Part shown: positions 54,327 through 64,000 of the stretch, piece after piece | How positions within the stretch are numbered: the first letter of the stretch is position 1 | Layout of the letters: every line of letters starts with the position of its first letter | NCBI RefSeq assembly: GCF_000004195.4 | Contig: NC_030677.2 | Location: 114,849,036 to 114,913,035, forward strand | Length of the DNA: 64,000 nt | Direction of reading: 5' to 3' | From: Xenopus tropicalis | Taxonomy: Eukaryota > Chordata > Amphibia > Anura > Pipidae | Notes under the pieces: generated by a model | What the model was told of the DNA's origin: nothing | What the model saw: only the letters and a program-made list of their open reading frames with translations | The model's database searches: none | Position numbers and translations under genes: made by a program

Positions 54327-55171
54327 TTAAAGGGGAGGTTCACCTTCACAATACACAATGTTAAACAACCAGTTTCTTTATATAAAACATTTTTGCAATT
54401 TATTATCGTTAAAAAATATGCATAGTTTTAAAGCTAGATACCTTGTTACATATCATTTCTGTAAACCCCCAGAAGCTAGCACTCCGCACTCTGAATGGGA
54501 TCGCCAACACCCTGGCGATTCTGCCTCCTGTAGATTACGTAGTCGTAGAACAATGTAGTGGTTGCTGCCCAGTCCAGCAAATGTTTTAGTTGTAATATTG
54601 GTGTGTAGGCAGCCATGTCAGTGCATTGTGCCTGATTCTGAGATTCCAGAAAGACCCAGCGCTGCGCATTAGAACTGCGTTCAGGTAACCTATTGTTTCT
54701 CCTACTCCCATGTAACTGGAGGAGTCCCAAGCTGGACTTGGATCTCTTACTATTGAGTGCTATTCGGATATCTACTGGGAGCTGCTATCTTGCTACATTC
54801 CCATTGTTCTGCTGATCGGCTGCTGGGAGGGGGGTGATATCACTCCAACTTGCAGCGCAGCATTAAAGTGTGGCTGAAGTTTATCAGAGCACAGGTCACA
54901 TGGCTGTGGCACCCTGGCAAATGAAGAATATGGCTAGCCCCATGTTAAATTTCAAAATTAAATATAAAAAATCTGTTTGTGTTTTTAAAAAACAGATTTC
55001 AATGCAGGATTCTGCTGGAGAAGCTCTATTAACTGATGCATTGTTTTTTTTTAAAACTGTATTCCTTTACGAAATGTGCATTTCTTTTAATGGTAATAAA
55101 TTACAGATGTTTTATATGAAGAAAATAGTTGTTTTTAACTATATGTCTTGTAAAGGTGAATATCCCCTTAA
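54327..55171 (+). mobile_element. T2-type element, long version, TTAA-flanked
   Basis: TTAAAGGGGAGGTTCACCTT (TTAA 54327-54330) and TAAAGGTGAATATCCCCTTAA (TTAA 55168-55171) are inverted ends. The 845-bp interior includes GGAGGAGTCCCAAGCTGGAC, TATCTACTGGGAGCTGCTAT and CACATGGCTGTGGCACCCTG, which I know as a common frog T2 interior. Frames of 84-118 codons are not transposase. Confidence 0.88.
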
Positions 55172-55204
55172 GGTAAGTTGTAAAATGGCTCATTCCAGTT
55201 TCTC

Positions 55205-55420
55205 ATTTAAAAAAACAAGTTGCTAGGTAATTTGGATCCTAGCAACCAACTAGCTACTGAAATTTCAAATTGGAAAGCCCTTAAATTAAAAGTTAAATAA
55301 CCCAAACAACAAAAAATAAATAAATAAAAAATAAATAAATAAAAAAAATTAAAACAAATAAATCCCATTGCAAATTGTCTCAGAATATCCCTCTCTAGGT
55401 CATGCCAACAGATAATTTAA
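55205..55420 (-). mobile_element. T2-type element fragment, inverted, with AAAT microsatellite
   Basis: TTGCTAGGTAATTTGGATCC, GAAATTTCAAATTGGAAAGC and CCCATTGCAAATTGTCTCAG are the reverse complement of landmarks at 41186-41465. An AAAT-type microsatellite (55311-55352) has grown in the A-rich part. The terminal TTAA end is worn. Confidence 0.7.
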
Positions 55421-55857
55421 AGGTAAACAATGCTTTCCAAAGTATAGTGGATGTGCAAATACGCTACAGCATGCCTTATACCACATACAAGACCTTAAGT
55501 ACAGTACCCAGTTGTATATTATTCTGATCTGGGTATAAGATGTATTGTTTATACATTGTTTGGAATATCATCAATATTTAGCAGCAGAAATTCCTCCAGA
55601 TAATACGTGTATACATACACACAGTAAGTAGTGATGAACCTTAGTTGCCGGGCAGTATACATCTTCCAAAGATATTTGTAGAAAAAAAATGAAAGAGAGA
55701 AAGTAACAACATCTGTTTTAGATTTAATTCCCAAATTACCGGTGACTATGCATTTGTAGAACATATGGTTACCGTGAGTGGGAAACGTTCAGCAGCTTAT
55801 TTGTAGAAACAAAGTATTTTGTAATTGCATGTGTAGAAGTCCACTAAATTCCTCTGA
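55421..55857. other. Unassigned DNA
   Basis: Nothing recognised. Confidence 0.4.
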
Positions 55858-56330
55858 ATGCTATGTGTTTACAGTATTCACAAATCACGGTGGTCTCTAG
55901 GGTTCAGCGCAGACATTTTCTTGGCTAACAAATTGTTTGGTCACCTAAAAGAATACTCAGATGTCTCAAAAGCTTCAGAGATACTTCCAAACTCAATCCC
56001 TGAAACATCAATAGAAAGAACAAAAAGCCAGCATTGCCTCTGCGTTACATCACTTCTGCAATTTGTTATCAGGGGATCTACACGCAGCATTGATATTGAC
56101 CATTCTTCCGACTTGACCTTCATCCAGCATCTGATGCGCAGCAACTTTTGATAACAATTCGACAAGTGGAAGGAAATATTCACAGGAGAAATCATCTGAG
56201 AGGAATTCAGCTTTATCATGAAAGTTATTTTGTTTCAGATACATTTTCAACAAGCTCAAGTATTTTCCCCAACTATCCTTCATACTATTAACCACTACTA
56301 ATTTCAAATTCTTATTCAACTGAATCCTAA
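55858..56330. other. Block with overlapping long frames on both strands, unrecognised
   Basis: A 97-codon plus frame (55858-56151) and minus frames of 92 (56219-55941) and 89 codons (56319-56050) overlap in one low-stop block. The 89-codon frame contains EFLSDDFSCEYFLPLVELL and KVAAHQMLDEGQVGRM, which look protein-like, and just upstream of it on the minus strand is a TTCTTTATTAG acceptor-like site. I recognise no family. It could be an exon, a decayed transposase or processed gene, or a conserved element with few stops. Confidence 0.25.
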
Positions 56331-57009
56331 TAAAGAATGCAGAATCATTACTTATATGTCATTCAGCCTTATAATATAAGCCCTTAGCAACTTGACTACT
56401 TTCCTAAAATTTTTATTCTTCATCTACACACACAAACACATGCTAATTACTAGTTTTCAGGATACAGAAAGAGCAGCTGAAAAATAATAAACTGATTTTT
56501 CCTCGGCATGAGCTAGCCAGCTAAAAAGTCTATACAGAACTAAATAGAGCCCCTTTAGCAGTAATGGTGTCTCAAACAGCTAGGGCATTATGTTTTCAGT
56601 ATATTAAGGCAAGGGGATTAGACAAATCAGTGTCATATCAAGGCTGAAGGTACCATATATTACCAAAGTGGCATTTGTCTTGGATTGTATATGACATAGA
56701 GAATCAAACAGTAAGTACCAAAGCATTAAGGCTCCCACCATTTTGCCTTTTAGAGCCTATGATCAGGGTACTTGTGTCCAGGGTAATGGTCTGTTTAAGC
56801 TGCACTCTGCACTGTTCATGTTGCAGTGCACAGTGCTGTCAGAAATCTTAAAAGTTTCAGGGTCCCTAGTACATGGGCCCACTGGTGCTCCCTAGCTTGC
56901 ATTTCTAAATAACACACAAGCTAAAGGTATAACAGAGGAGGCCTAAGTCAAGTTCACCATCCAACACTTACTCATACTGCATACAAAAAATAGTACAAAG
57001 AGTTGTACA
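56331..57009. other. Unassigned DNA
   Basis: Nothing recognised. Confidence 0.4.
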
Positions 57010-57240
57010 TGTAGGCACAGGGACAGACTGGGCCGCAAAACTCGATCCCCACAGGGCTCCTCTGGTCTCCCTCCCCCGACGTGTAAGGTAAGTTTCATTG
57101 AGAGAGGGGGTTGAACGACTGGGGGGAGGGCTGCGAGGAGGTGTGAGAAGGCCATGGTAGAAGCCATTGGGGGGTGCAGGGGCCCTTGAGGCAGAAGCTC
57201 CGATGGGCTCAGCACACCCCAGTCCGACCCTGTTTGGGCA
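57010..57240. mobile_element. hAT-type MITE, CAGGGACAGACTGG family, 6/8 duplication
   Basis: The element 57018-57232 starts CAGGGACAGACTGGGCCGC and ends CACCCCAGTCCGACCCTG. The flanks TGTAGGCA and TTTGGGCA agree at six of eight positions. It is GC-rich and non-coding despite 90-99 codon minus frames. Confidence 0.83.
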
Positions 57241-59094
57241 TAACCTTTTAATTATATAGACATGCATTTTTGTCCAATTTTTACAGTTTCACACCTTGCT
57301 GCAATAGTAAATGGGGCAACCTAATTACTTTTGTTTATATAAGTTGTCAGTACATTTCTATCATTTCTATGCTGTAGTATAGACCATAAAACAATAGGAA
57401 TGCATAATGTATAGAATGTAATTTGGATCATTTTGGTCAGCTGTGTATCATTACCCATTCATTTGTTTTCATATAATTACATACAATTTGCTAATTTTAT
57501 TTCATGGTTCTCTTTTTAGCATTGGGATTTATTTTTTCCATTTAGCAGAGATAGGGGCGATTCTGGGACCTGAAGTTAAGTACCTGCTGAAATAGTGGCA
57601 GTTACAAATTAAGCATTAGTTTGCTCACTGGACTGGGTGGGGTGGATTTACCCAACTTGATTTTGGGGAAAAAAAATGATAGTCAGATATACAACCATAC
57701 ACTTTTGAAAAAGGTATTAACATCAGTTGCTCATAAGAATGAAATCCAATAATAAATGGAAAAAGCATTGTGATGTTCTTACTGTACATGATTATATTGT
57801 GTCTAAGCCATAGTCACGTGGTGTACTGTCCTTATTTATCAGGCAAGCCCAATGAATTGATGGAAAATGTGCTGTATAGGAAATTTGTGTGAATGCGCAT
57901 CATATTGTGGTGCAGTGGGCATATAAGTAATCCCCACTGCGTTTTTGGAGTGATGCTTTTACTTATATTGCTTCTAATTTTTTATAGGTACATGTTCTCA
58001 GTGTTCTCATAGTAAACAAGGTCTTGACCCTCTATGTTAGTTTTGCTCTGCACTCCATTTATAGTTCATGTAATCTTGTTCTCAGCTTCCGTCTACATGA
58101 TATCCTCACCCAGAGCGCACCCATTAATGTTTATAGATCATGTTTGATCTGGTCCTAATCTATTATGAACCACCTTTACTATTCCCCAACATCTGCATGA
58201 CCAGTATAGTAAGCTATAAGGAATGTTTTATACTGTAAATGCACCTGTCCAGGGCAGTAAATGAAATACCTGAGAGCAGGACAAATATGGTAATGTTGTA
58301 TTCTGCAGTAAAGTATTCCATATATATTTTTTTTATAGGCCAAGCAGCTGGGTGGGAAAGATGACTTATTTTAGTCACTGGCAATCCATGGATTTTGCCA
58401 TGAGCCACACTGCTAGCCTGCCTCAGCCTCTGCTTGGAGTAAAACTATCTCTGTGCTTCCAAAACTTGCCTCCAAGCTAAAAATTTTATAATGAGCATCT
58501 ACTTTGATGCTTCTGGTAGCAACATCAAAAGGGGTGGTAAACGACATGAGCCATTAGTTGGGAATCACTGCCATAGACAGTGATTATTTATTAAGCCTGT
58601 GGGGGGTAGTTTGGCCTCTGTTTACTTAAAATGGCAGGGCCTATATTGAATCCCAGTTCAGACCTGCTTCATACCACTTTCATAAATGTATTATATGTAC
58701 ATTTCTGGCTCCAAAGGTGTAACTCTTTGTGCTTCTAGAATAGCTATACCTCACTCTGAATTTAGTGCTGTATCTACAGGGTATAGTGAGCATGTGGATT
58801 TAATAAGCTTCTGAACATTAAGGAGCACCAGGAGATGCAAAGCACCTGCATATAGCAGGCATTAAATACAGGGCTCCCTTGTACTTGGCAACGCTTCTTA
58901 TTGCACCTTGTGCTGGATTTGCAAGGTGCAGCTTATGCTAACAGTTCCACGGATGCTACCAGTTCCACAGATGTAAGTGCTCCATGGATAGGCCCAAAGT
59001 GGCACAATTTTGATCCAACACTTGGGTTGGTAGATAAGCCCATGGGATTTAATATGAATGAACTTTGGAATTAATTTCCTCTAAATACTCTGGT
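57241..59094. other. Unassigned DNA
   Basis: About 1.85 kb without a recognised repeat, exon or RNA. Short frames only. Confidence 0.45.
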
Positions 59095-59175
59095 TTCCTA
59101 ACACACTCCAAAAACCTATAGGCAGGTTAACTGATTCCTGATAAAACCGACCATAGTGTCAAATCTGTAATTTTC
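59095..59175 (+). mobile_element. SINE middle fragment
   Basis: TGGTTTCCTAACACACTCCA, AAAACCTATAGGCAGGTTAA and CTGATTCCTGATAAAACCGA correspond to the body of the tRNA-headed SINE between its head (2871) and tail (599) pieces. Confidence 0.7.
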
Positions 59176-59910
59176 ACAGTAGCAACAGACCCGCCTATCA
59201 ACATGACCATGACATAGTAGTGCTGTTTGACTATGCATTCGTCAATTTTTTTGTCCTTCAGCTCAAGGGCTCCACATATTCCTTTGTATGACACTACAGT
59301 CTTCACATAATTTTACACTGGGGCATATGATATATCAGATATATGACCCAGCCCATGAGAAACAGTTGGACCTAGAGTACAGTATTCATAATAATGAATG
59401 GCTCCATTCCTTTACACTGGGTTTCTATAATACACTGAATGCCACTTTATGCATATGTGTCATTCTTAATTTAATTACAAAGAACTTATTGAATTTCCTC
59501 TATTCCTTCAGCTAATTTAATTTGAAAGGACAACTTCCTCCGCATGACAGCACTGCTTAAATATAGCAGAAAAGTGATAGCAGCTTGACAAATCGGGGGC
59601 AAATGAACTTTGTCTAAGAAAGGCTAATATGCATATGTGTGCAGTGCTACTATGATTGACATCGCCATGGGGGGTTTTACATAATCAGCCATTCAATACT
59701 ATTGGCACATCTGGTACTCACACATGAATGGAGCTTCCAAAGCCTCAGCATCTGGAGAGCTTTTTACCTTTTAGAATGTAACTAGCAGTACTAGCAGTTT
59801 TTTATACCAATAAAACAATATACTTTGCAACTCTACTCAGAATTGAATGGATTATTTTGCAATAAAACCTTATGCATCTGAAAGGATTGAAAGGATGAAT
59901 TTTTGTTTTT
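59176..59910. other. Unassigned DNA; possible conserved block at 59520-59760
   Basis: 59530-59760 is non-repetitive, with GCTAATATGCATATGTGTGC and TGATTGACATCGCCATGG, well-spaced homeodomain/octamer-like sites and few low-complexity runs. No gene or repeat assigned. Confidence 0.3.
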
Positions 59911-59929
59911 CACACACGCACACACACAC

Positions 59930-59962
<33 letters not shown>
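59911..59962 (+). repeat. Compound CA/TA microsatellite
   Basis: CACACACGCACACACACACA followed by TA and about 13 AT/TA units. Confidence 0.97.
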
Positions 59963-59966
<4 letters not shown>

Positions 59967-61056
59967 ATCAGGTTTCAGAGTGAGCACAAAGTTGCCTGAC
60001 TGCAAAAAAATATACTGAAGGTTATATGAAAATTGAGCAATACCAAGCAGTGATGTGAGATGAAATATAGATGTCAATAGTAATCATTCAGCCTATTTTC
60101 TTAAGCCTTTTTCACTGGAAATGGAACAAGTTTATAATACAGTTGAAAGAGAATCTGGGGAAACCGCAAAGCAGTTTAAAGTCACAGAATTAAAAGTACG
60201 GAACACTGCACAGATAACTGGATCTGCTTCAAAGGCAAATACACAATGCAACAAAAGTAAACAGTTTTAATACAAACAGACAAAAATGCAACTGGAAATG
60301 TGTGGGCTCCTATGTTGTGCCCTTTGGTTTTACCTTATTAGGACAGAATGTTGAAATATTTAATTTTAGTTCAGTTAACCTTTGCATTTCATGATCGTCT
60401 TACATGAAGTCCTACTCCACTCCATTTCAAAGGTGCTTACTTATTCAAAGACATACACAGGCACAAAGATCAAAGAAAAAACCTCTACAGATTGGCATAT
60501 ATATTTATAATCCTTATTTAGATCACATTAAAACACTGACTCTTTATTTGCAGTGGTGCTGTATAACTTGGTTGTCATTACTTATTAAACACTAGATAAA
60601 GCTACATCAAGTGGTGTGAAAACTGGTGCTGCCCCACAGTATAGTATATCATTTCACTCCTTTTATGACCCCTGTGTCCTTTAGGACCTAGGGTAGGACC
60701 AGAATTTACCAAGTGCTGACAAGTCCAAAAAAAATGGGCAAAAACCCACTTTGTTTTTTGCATACTTTTGCCCTGTCTGGTTCTTTGCTGAATGTCTGCA
60801 GGTCTTTGTGCTCCAAAAAGGAGCCCTGGGTGGTGGAAATATAGGTGCCTGGGTGACAAATGTACTCATTGTTTGCTACATTTCTTTTCATGGTAATATT
60901 ACTTTGAAAATCCCATGCTTTTCAAAGAATCCTGTCAAAGCAATAGCATTATCTTCCAAAAGGAATAGAGAAAAGCTTTTTCAGCTAACTTTAAAGTACT
61001 ATAGAATGATAAATCAATAGGATTCTAGATGCATCACAGTGAATAGTTTTTCTTCA
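59963..61056. other. Unassigned DNA
   Basis: Overlapping 61-89 codon frames at 60602-61020 on both strands lack known motifs. No repeat family assigned. Confidence 0.4.
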
Positions 61057-61375
61057 ACAGGTATGGGACCTGTTATCCAGAATGCCGGGATCTGGGGTTT
61101 TCGAGATAAGGGGTCTTTCCATAATTTGGATCTCCATACCTTAAAAAATTATTTAAATATTAAATAAACCCAATAGGATTGTTTTGCCTTAAATAAGGAT
61201 TAATTATATCTTAGTTGGGATCAAGTACAAGGTACTGTTTTATTATTACAGAGAAAAAGGAAATAATTTGTAAAAATGTAAATTATTTGATTAAAATGGA
61301 GTTCATGGAAAATGGCCTTCCTGTAATTCTGGCTTTCTGGTAATGGGTTTCTGGGTAACGTATCCCATACCTGTA
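61057..61375. mobile_element. TACAGGTATGGGA palindromic MITE, complete
   Basis: Starts ACAGGTATGGGACCTGTTAT and ends GTATCCCATACCTGTA with the standard interior. Slightly shorter than sisters. Confidence 0.88.
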
Positions 61376-62718
61376 CCACATCTTTCTGCTTAAACTATTT
61401 ATCGTGGTGTTTGTAATGGCATTTACTGTTCAATAAAGAACCATAAAATTCTGTACAATACATTTAAGTATATAAATGATGATATAAAATATAATTATGT
61501 ACGTTAATATATTAAATAAAATTATTGGTTCTGTTTCAAATAACAGTGCTAGCTAGATCACACCAATTTAATTTATCACTTAGATAGACATACTGGTCAT
61601 GGGGATAAGAAGCTGATTTTTGAGGAGTGCCCTCTTCTGTATGGATTAGTATTAATAACTAAACATTGCTGATCTAGTTGTAGGTGAGGTACAAGCACCC
61701 AACTTCTCATAAGGTTATATGTGTAAAGGATAACCAAAGTTGTATTTTAGCTACAGTTTTAAGAGGATAGCTATTCATGGGTTGAACTAACACTGCTTTC
61801 TTGTTCTTTACATTTTCTGTGATGTAGCCTATAAAAATCTCAGGTAGGTTAGTGGTTAATTCTAGCTTGTCATGGCAGGCTGGGCTTGTTGCCCTTGAGA
61901 GCCTAATGTTTTTATTTTCCAGCCAAACCCCTGTGGTGAAGCTAGCATTATTTAGATATGCTTAAGACTGAATCAATATCACCAGGCATAGCCAGGCTAG
62001 ACAGTAAATAAAAATACACAATTTTTTTTCAAAATGAGTTTGATGGACAACGAACAACACTATGCCAATGACAGTCACGCTAATTATGATGGCTAGGATT
62101 TTCCCATCTCCTGTGGGGAACACAGCAGGCAGAGATTACATGCATCTGAAATTCTGTATCTTAGCCTTCCCATGCATGCTTAATTTTAAGTGCTAAAGGC
62201 AAGGTTTGCAATAGCAAAGCAATAATATCGTAGCTGGCATTACAAGTATATGCATTTGCACTTGTCAAAAGGCATTTAATTGTTCATATATGCGCCACTT
62301 AAATGTTTACTGTATACACGTTAAAAAATATGCTTCCAGTTAAATTCACTGAAAGCACTTGTTCACATGGAAGACACAAACAAGGGGGGAAAAATTCAGT
62401 GCTCTATCAAGTCATTGTCTCTACTGCAACACTAAGGAAACAAAATTGAATTTAAAAAATAGGAAGTTTATTGTCGATGGAATGCATAAGAACTGTAGCT
62501 TTGTTATAGTATCAGGAAGGTGTGCTACTAGCAGTTTGGGAGCAGGGCAAGTAGGGTAGGAGCAGTACTAGGGCCATGATTTTGTTGTTTTGCCTGTGTC
62601 CATGTGCATTAGTTTTTCTTTGTTATTTCATGAGGTGGCAATTTAATTTATATAAATCACCATTATTAACAAAACAGATGAACAAAAATCAAATTAGCAT
62701 TTTTTCTCGATTCAAGAA
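61376..62718. other. Unassigned DNA; possible conserved blocks at 61880-62010 and 62060-62310
   Basis: 62060-62310 is non-repetitive with CATGCATGCTTAATTTTAAG and GCATTTAATTGTTCATATAT motifs. 61880-62010 is similar in texture. No repeat, exon or RNA recognised. Confidence 0.3.
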
Positions 62719-63230
62719 AGTGAACTTATATTTCCTAAAACCTCGAATAGTTGGTATTAATTAAAAAAAAAAACATGAAAAGTTGCCAACAAATAAACTC
62801 AAGCAAGTAAAATCTGGCACAGTCAATGGAAAGTTTTTCAGCCTTGTTGACAATGAATGGAACAATGTGATTCCTACTGGTGTGCGGCTATTTTTTTTTT
62901 TGCAATAAAATATGAATGCGGCTATTCGGTTTGATTTTTTTCTTAAATAAGCTAGCATTAGAGAAAAAACGTAAAAAGTCATGCAGCTTTTGTTGACTTT
63001 TTTGTGCTTGTGTGTTTTTCTCCAGACTCAAATTTGTGATGAACCCAAGGGCACTTTGCCCCTGTTCTCTCAAATCAAGAGAAAACTCTGGCTCCGTTTT
63101 TGATAACTCTGCAGCAAGTGTAGTATGAATTATTTGCAACCAGATTCTTCTTGGCCTGCAGCCCAATGCTTCATTTGGTCATGAAACAATAAGATCATTT
63201 CTAAAGGGCAAAATTCATAAATGGAAAAAC
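62719..63230. repeat. Diverged repeat related to 11466-11600
   Basis: CCTAAAACCTCGAATAGTTG and CAAGCAAGTAAAATCTGGCA match the blocks near 11490 and 11570. The remainder (to about 63220) is A-rich and T-rich with inverted AAAAA..AGTC blocks and may be an old palindrome. The 92-codon minus frame at 62888-63166 has no known motif. Confidence 0.4.
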
Positions 63231-63612
63231 ATTTAGCATCTAGCATTTTGGAATGTAATATTCTTCATGAGACAGTTATCACATTGCAAAATGATGTATA
63301 TATCTACAAAAGTAATGACATAAAAGAAATGTTATTACATGCACTGCACACTGGTGCATACTATAAAATCTTCCACTGGCGCATGGGGTCATTGTTACTT
63401 TCCTGGTTTACAAAGAAAACAGTGTTTGTGCTGGGGCTTAATTTTTTGTATTTTAAATATTTTTTAATTTACTGACTTTAATTACATTACCCCAATAGCC
63501 TTTTAAGTTACAGTAGATTATGCTACTGTATATACGTTCCTCTTTCGCCTATCCCTAGTCTGGGCCTTTGCCCACTGTCTACATTTCCCCCCCCCCGACA
63601 TGCACTAACATG
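63231..63612. other. Unassigned DNA
   Basis: Includes a run of nine or more C at 63588. Nothing else recognised. Confidence 0.4.
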
Positions 63613-63905
63613 GACATAGTTACATAGTTACATAGTTACATAGGGTTGAAAAAAGACCTGTGTCCATCAAGTTCAACCCATCCAAGTAAACCCAGCACAC
63701 CTAACCCACACCTACCAATCTATACACTCACATACATAAACTATAAATACAACCACTAGTACTAACTGTAGATATTAGTATCACAATAGCCTTGGATATT
63801 CTGATTGATCAAGAACTCATCCAGGCCCCTCTTAAAGGCATTAACAGAATCTGCCATTACCACCTCACTAGGAAGGGCATTCCATAACCTCACTGCCCTC
63901 ACCAT
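63613..63905 (-). mobile_element. Non-LTR retrotransposon 3' end (same family as 5330-6250), inverted
   Basis: Read on the minus strand, it ends in a TATGTAAC-unit tail (63614-63645). Before it come CTTGATGGACACAGGTCTTT and TTGGATGAGTTCTTGATCAA, then the AVRLWNALPS coding remnant near 63870-63895. The tail and body match the plus-strand copy at 5330-6250. Similarity ends near 63905, where the sequence turns into unrelated AT-rich DNA, so the copy is 5' truncated. Confidence 0.85.
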
Positions 63906-64000
63906 GGACATGCTGTTTTTAATGTTTACATTAAATACATCTATACCTATATAATTATAACATCTTGGTAGATATGAGTATACAGCTTGTAAATAATTCA
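63906..64000. other. Unassigned AT-rich DNA at window edge
   Basis: Nothing recognised. Confidence 0.4.

Noticed and set aside
54870..55226. 118-codon frame as transposase of the T2 element
   Set aside because: It has no DDE or zinc-finger motif. The same sequence is the usual non-coding T2 interior, and the frame runs past the element's end.
1..64000. A coordinated multi-gene or undescribed defence/biosynthetic system
   Set aside because: No complete genes, operon-like order or conserved domains beyond retroelement remnants were found. The window is repeat-rich intergenic or intronic vertebrate DNA.

Overview
This is vertebrate nuclear DNA, almost certainly from a clawed frog (Xenopus). 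I recognise several repeat families typical of that genome: palindromic elements starting TACAGGTATGGGA, TTAA-flanked T2-type (Kolobok-like) elements, a tRNA-headed SINE whose tail reads TTGTAAGCTC..GCGCTGCG..GCGC.TTATAAATAA, the TATACTCGAG palindromes, and a family of roughly 85-150 bp tandem units ending in GTGGGCGGAGCC. The species is inferred from memory of these families and was not searched. The window has no complete protein gene, rRNA, tRNA or CRISPR array. It reads as an intergenic or long-intron landscape: AT-rich single-copy DNA interrupted by more than 40 dated or nested transposable-element copies. Nearly all open reading frames are chance frames or readings of repeats.

Layout. 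0-6.3 kb: SINE pieces, a Harbinger-type and a hAT-type MITE, a palindromic MITE, and a decayed non-LTR retrotransposon 3' end (5.33-6.25 kb). 6.8-9.0 kb: a diverged tandem array with a GC box next to a CCAAT box in many units. 9-14.2 kb: GC-rich repeats, two TATACTCGAG palindromes, a hAT MITE with a perfect 8-bp target duplication, and a TACAGG element. 14.2-19.3 kb: mostly single-copy AT-rich DNA, two T2-type elements and a possible solo LTR. 19.35-21.75 kb: a relic Penelope-like element (hammerhead-like motifs and a GIY-YIG tail) split by a T2 element that itself holds two MITEs. 21.8-24.4 kb: a 40-bp x 5 tandem repeat, a hAT nested in a palindrome, a T2 palindrome and a LINE 3' end. 24.4-33.8 kb: single-copy DNA with palindromes and two adjacent hAT-type insertions (29.4-30.5 kb). 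34-43 kb: further MITEs, a GC-rich unassigned block (35.2-36.0 kb) and a hAT sitting in a TCTA microsatellite. 43-46.7 kb: mainly single-copy, with one exon-like segment. 47.7-53.6 kb: the densest nests, including two copies of one hAT carrying an internal minisatellite. 54-64 kb: T2 elements, single-copy DNA, another TACAGG element, and a second LINE 3' end in inverted orientation at the right edge.

Nothing here forms a working gene system. The informative content is the insertion stratigraphy (what jumped into what), two hammerhead-like relics, a 35-codon frame of equal length kept in the core of two copies of one palindromic MITE, and a handful of non-repetitive blocks that could be conserved regulatory DNA or exons.
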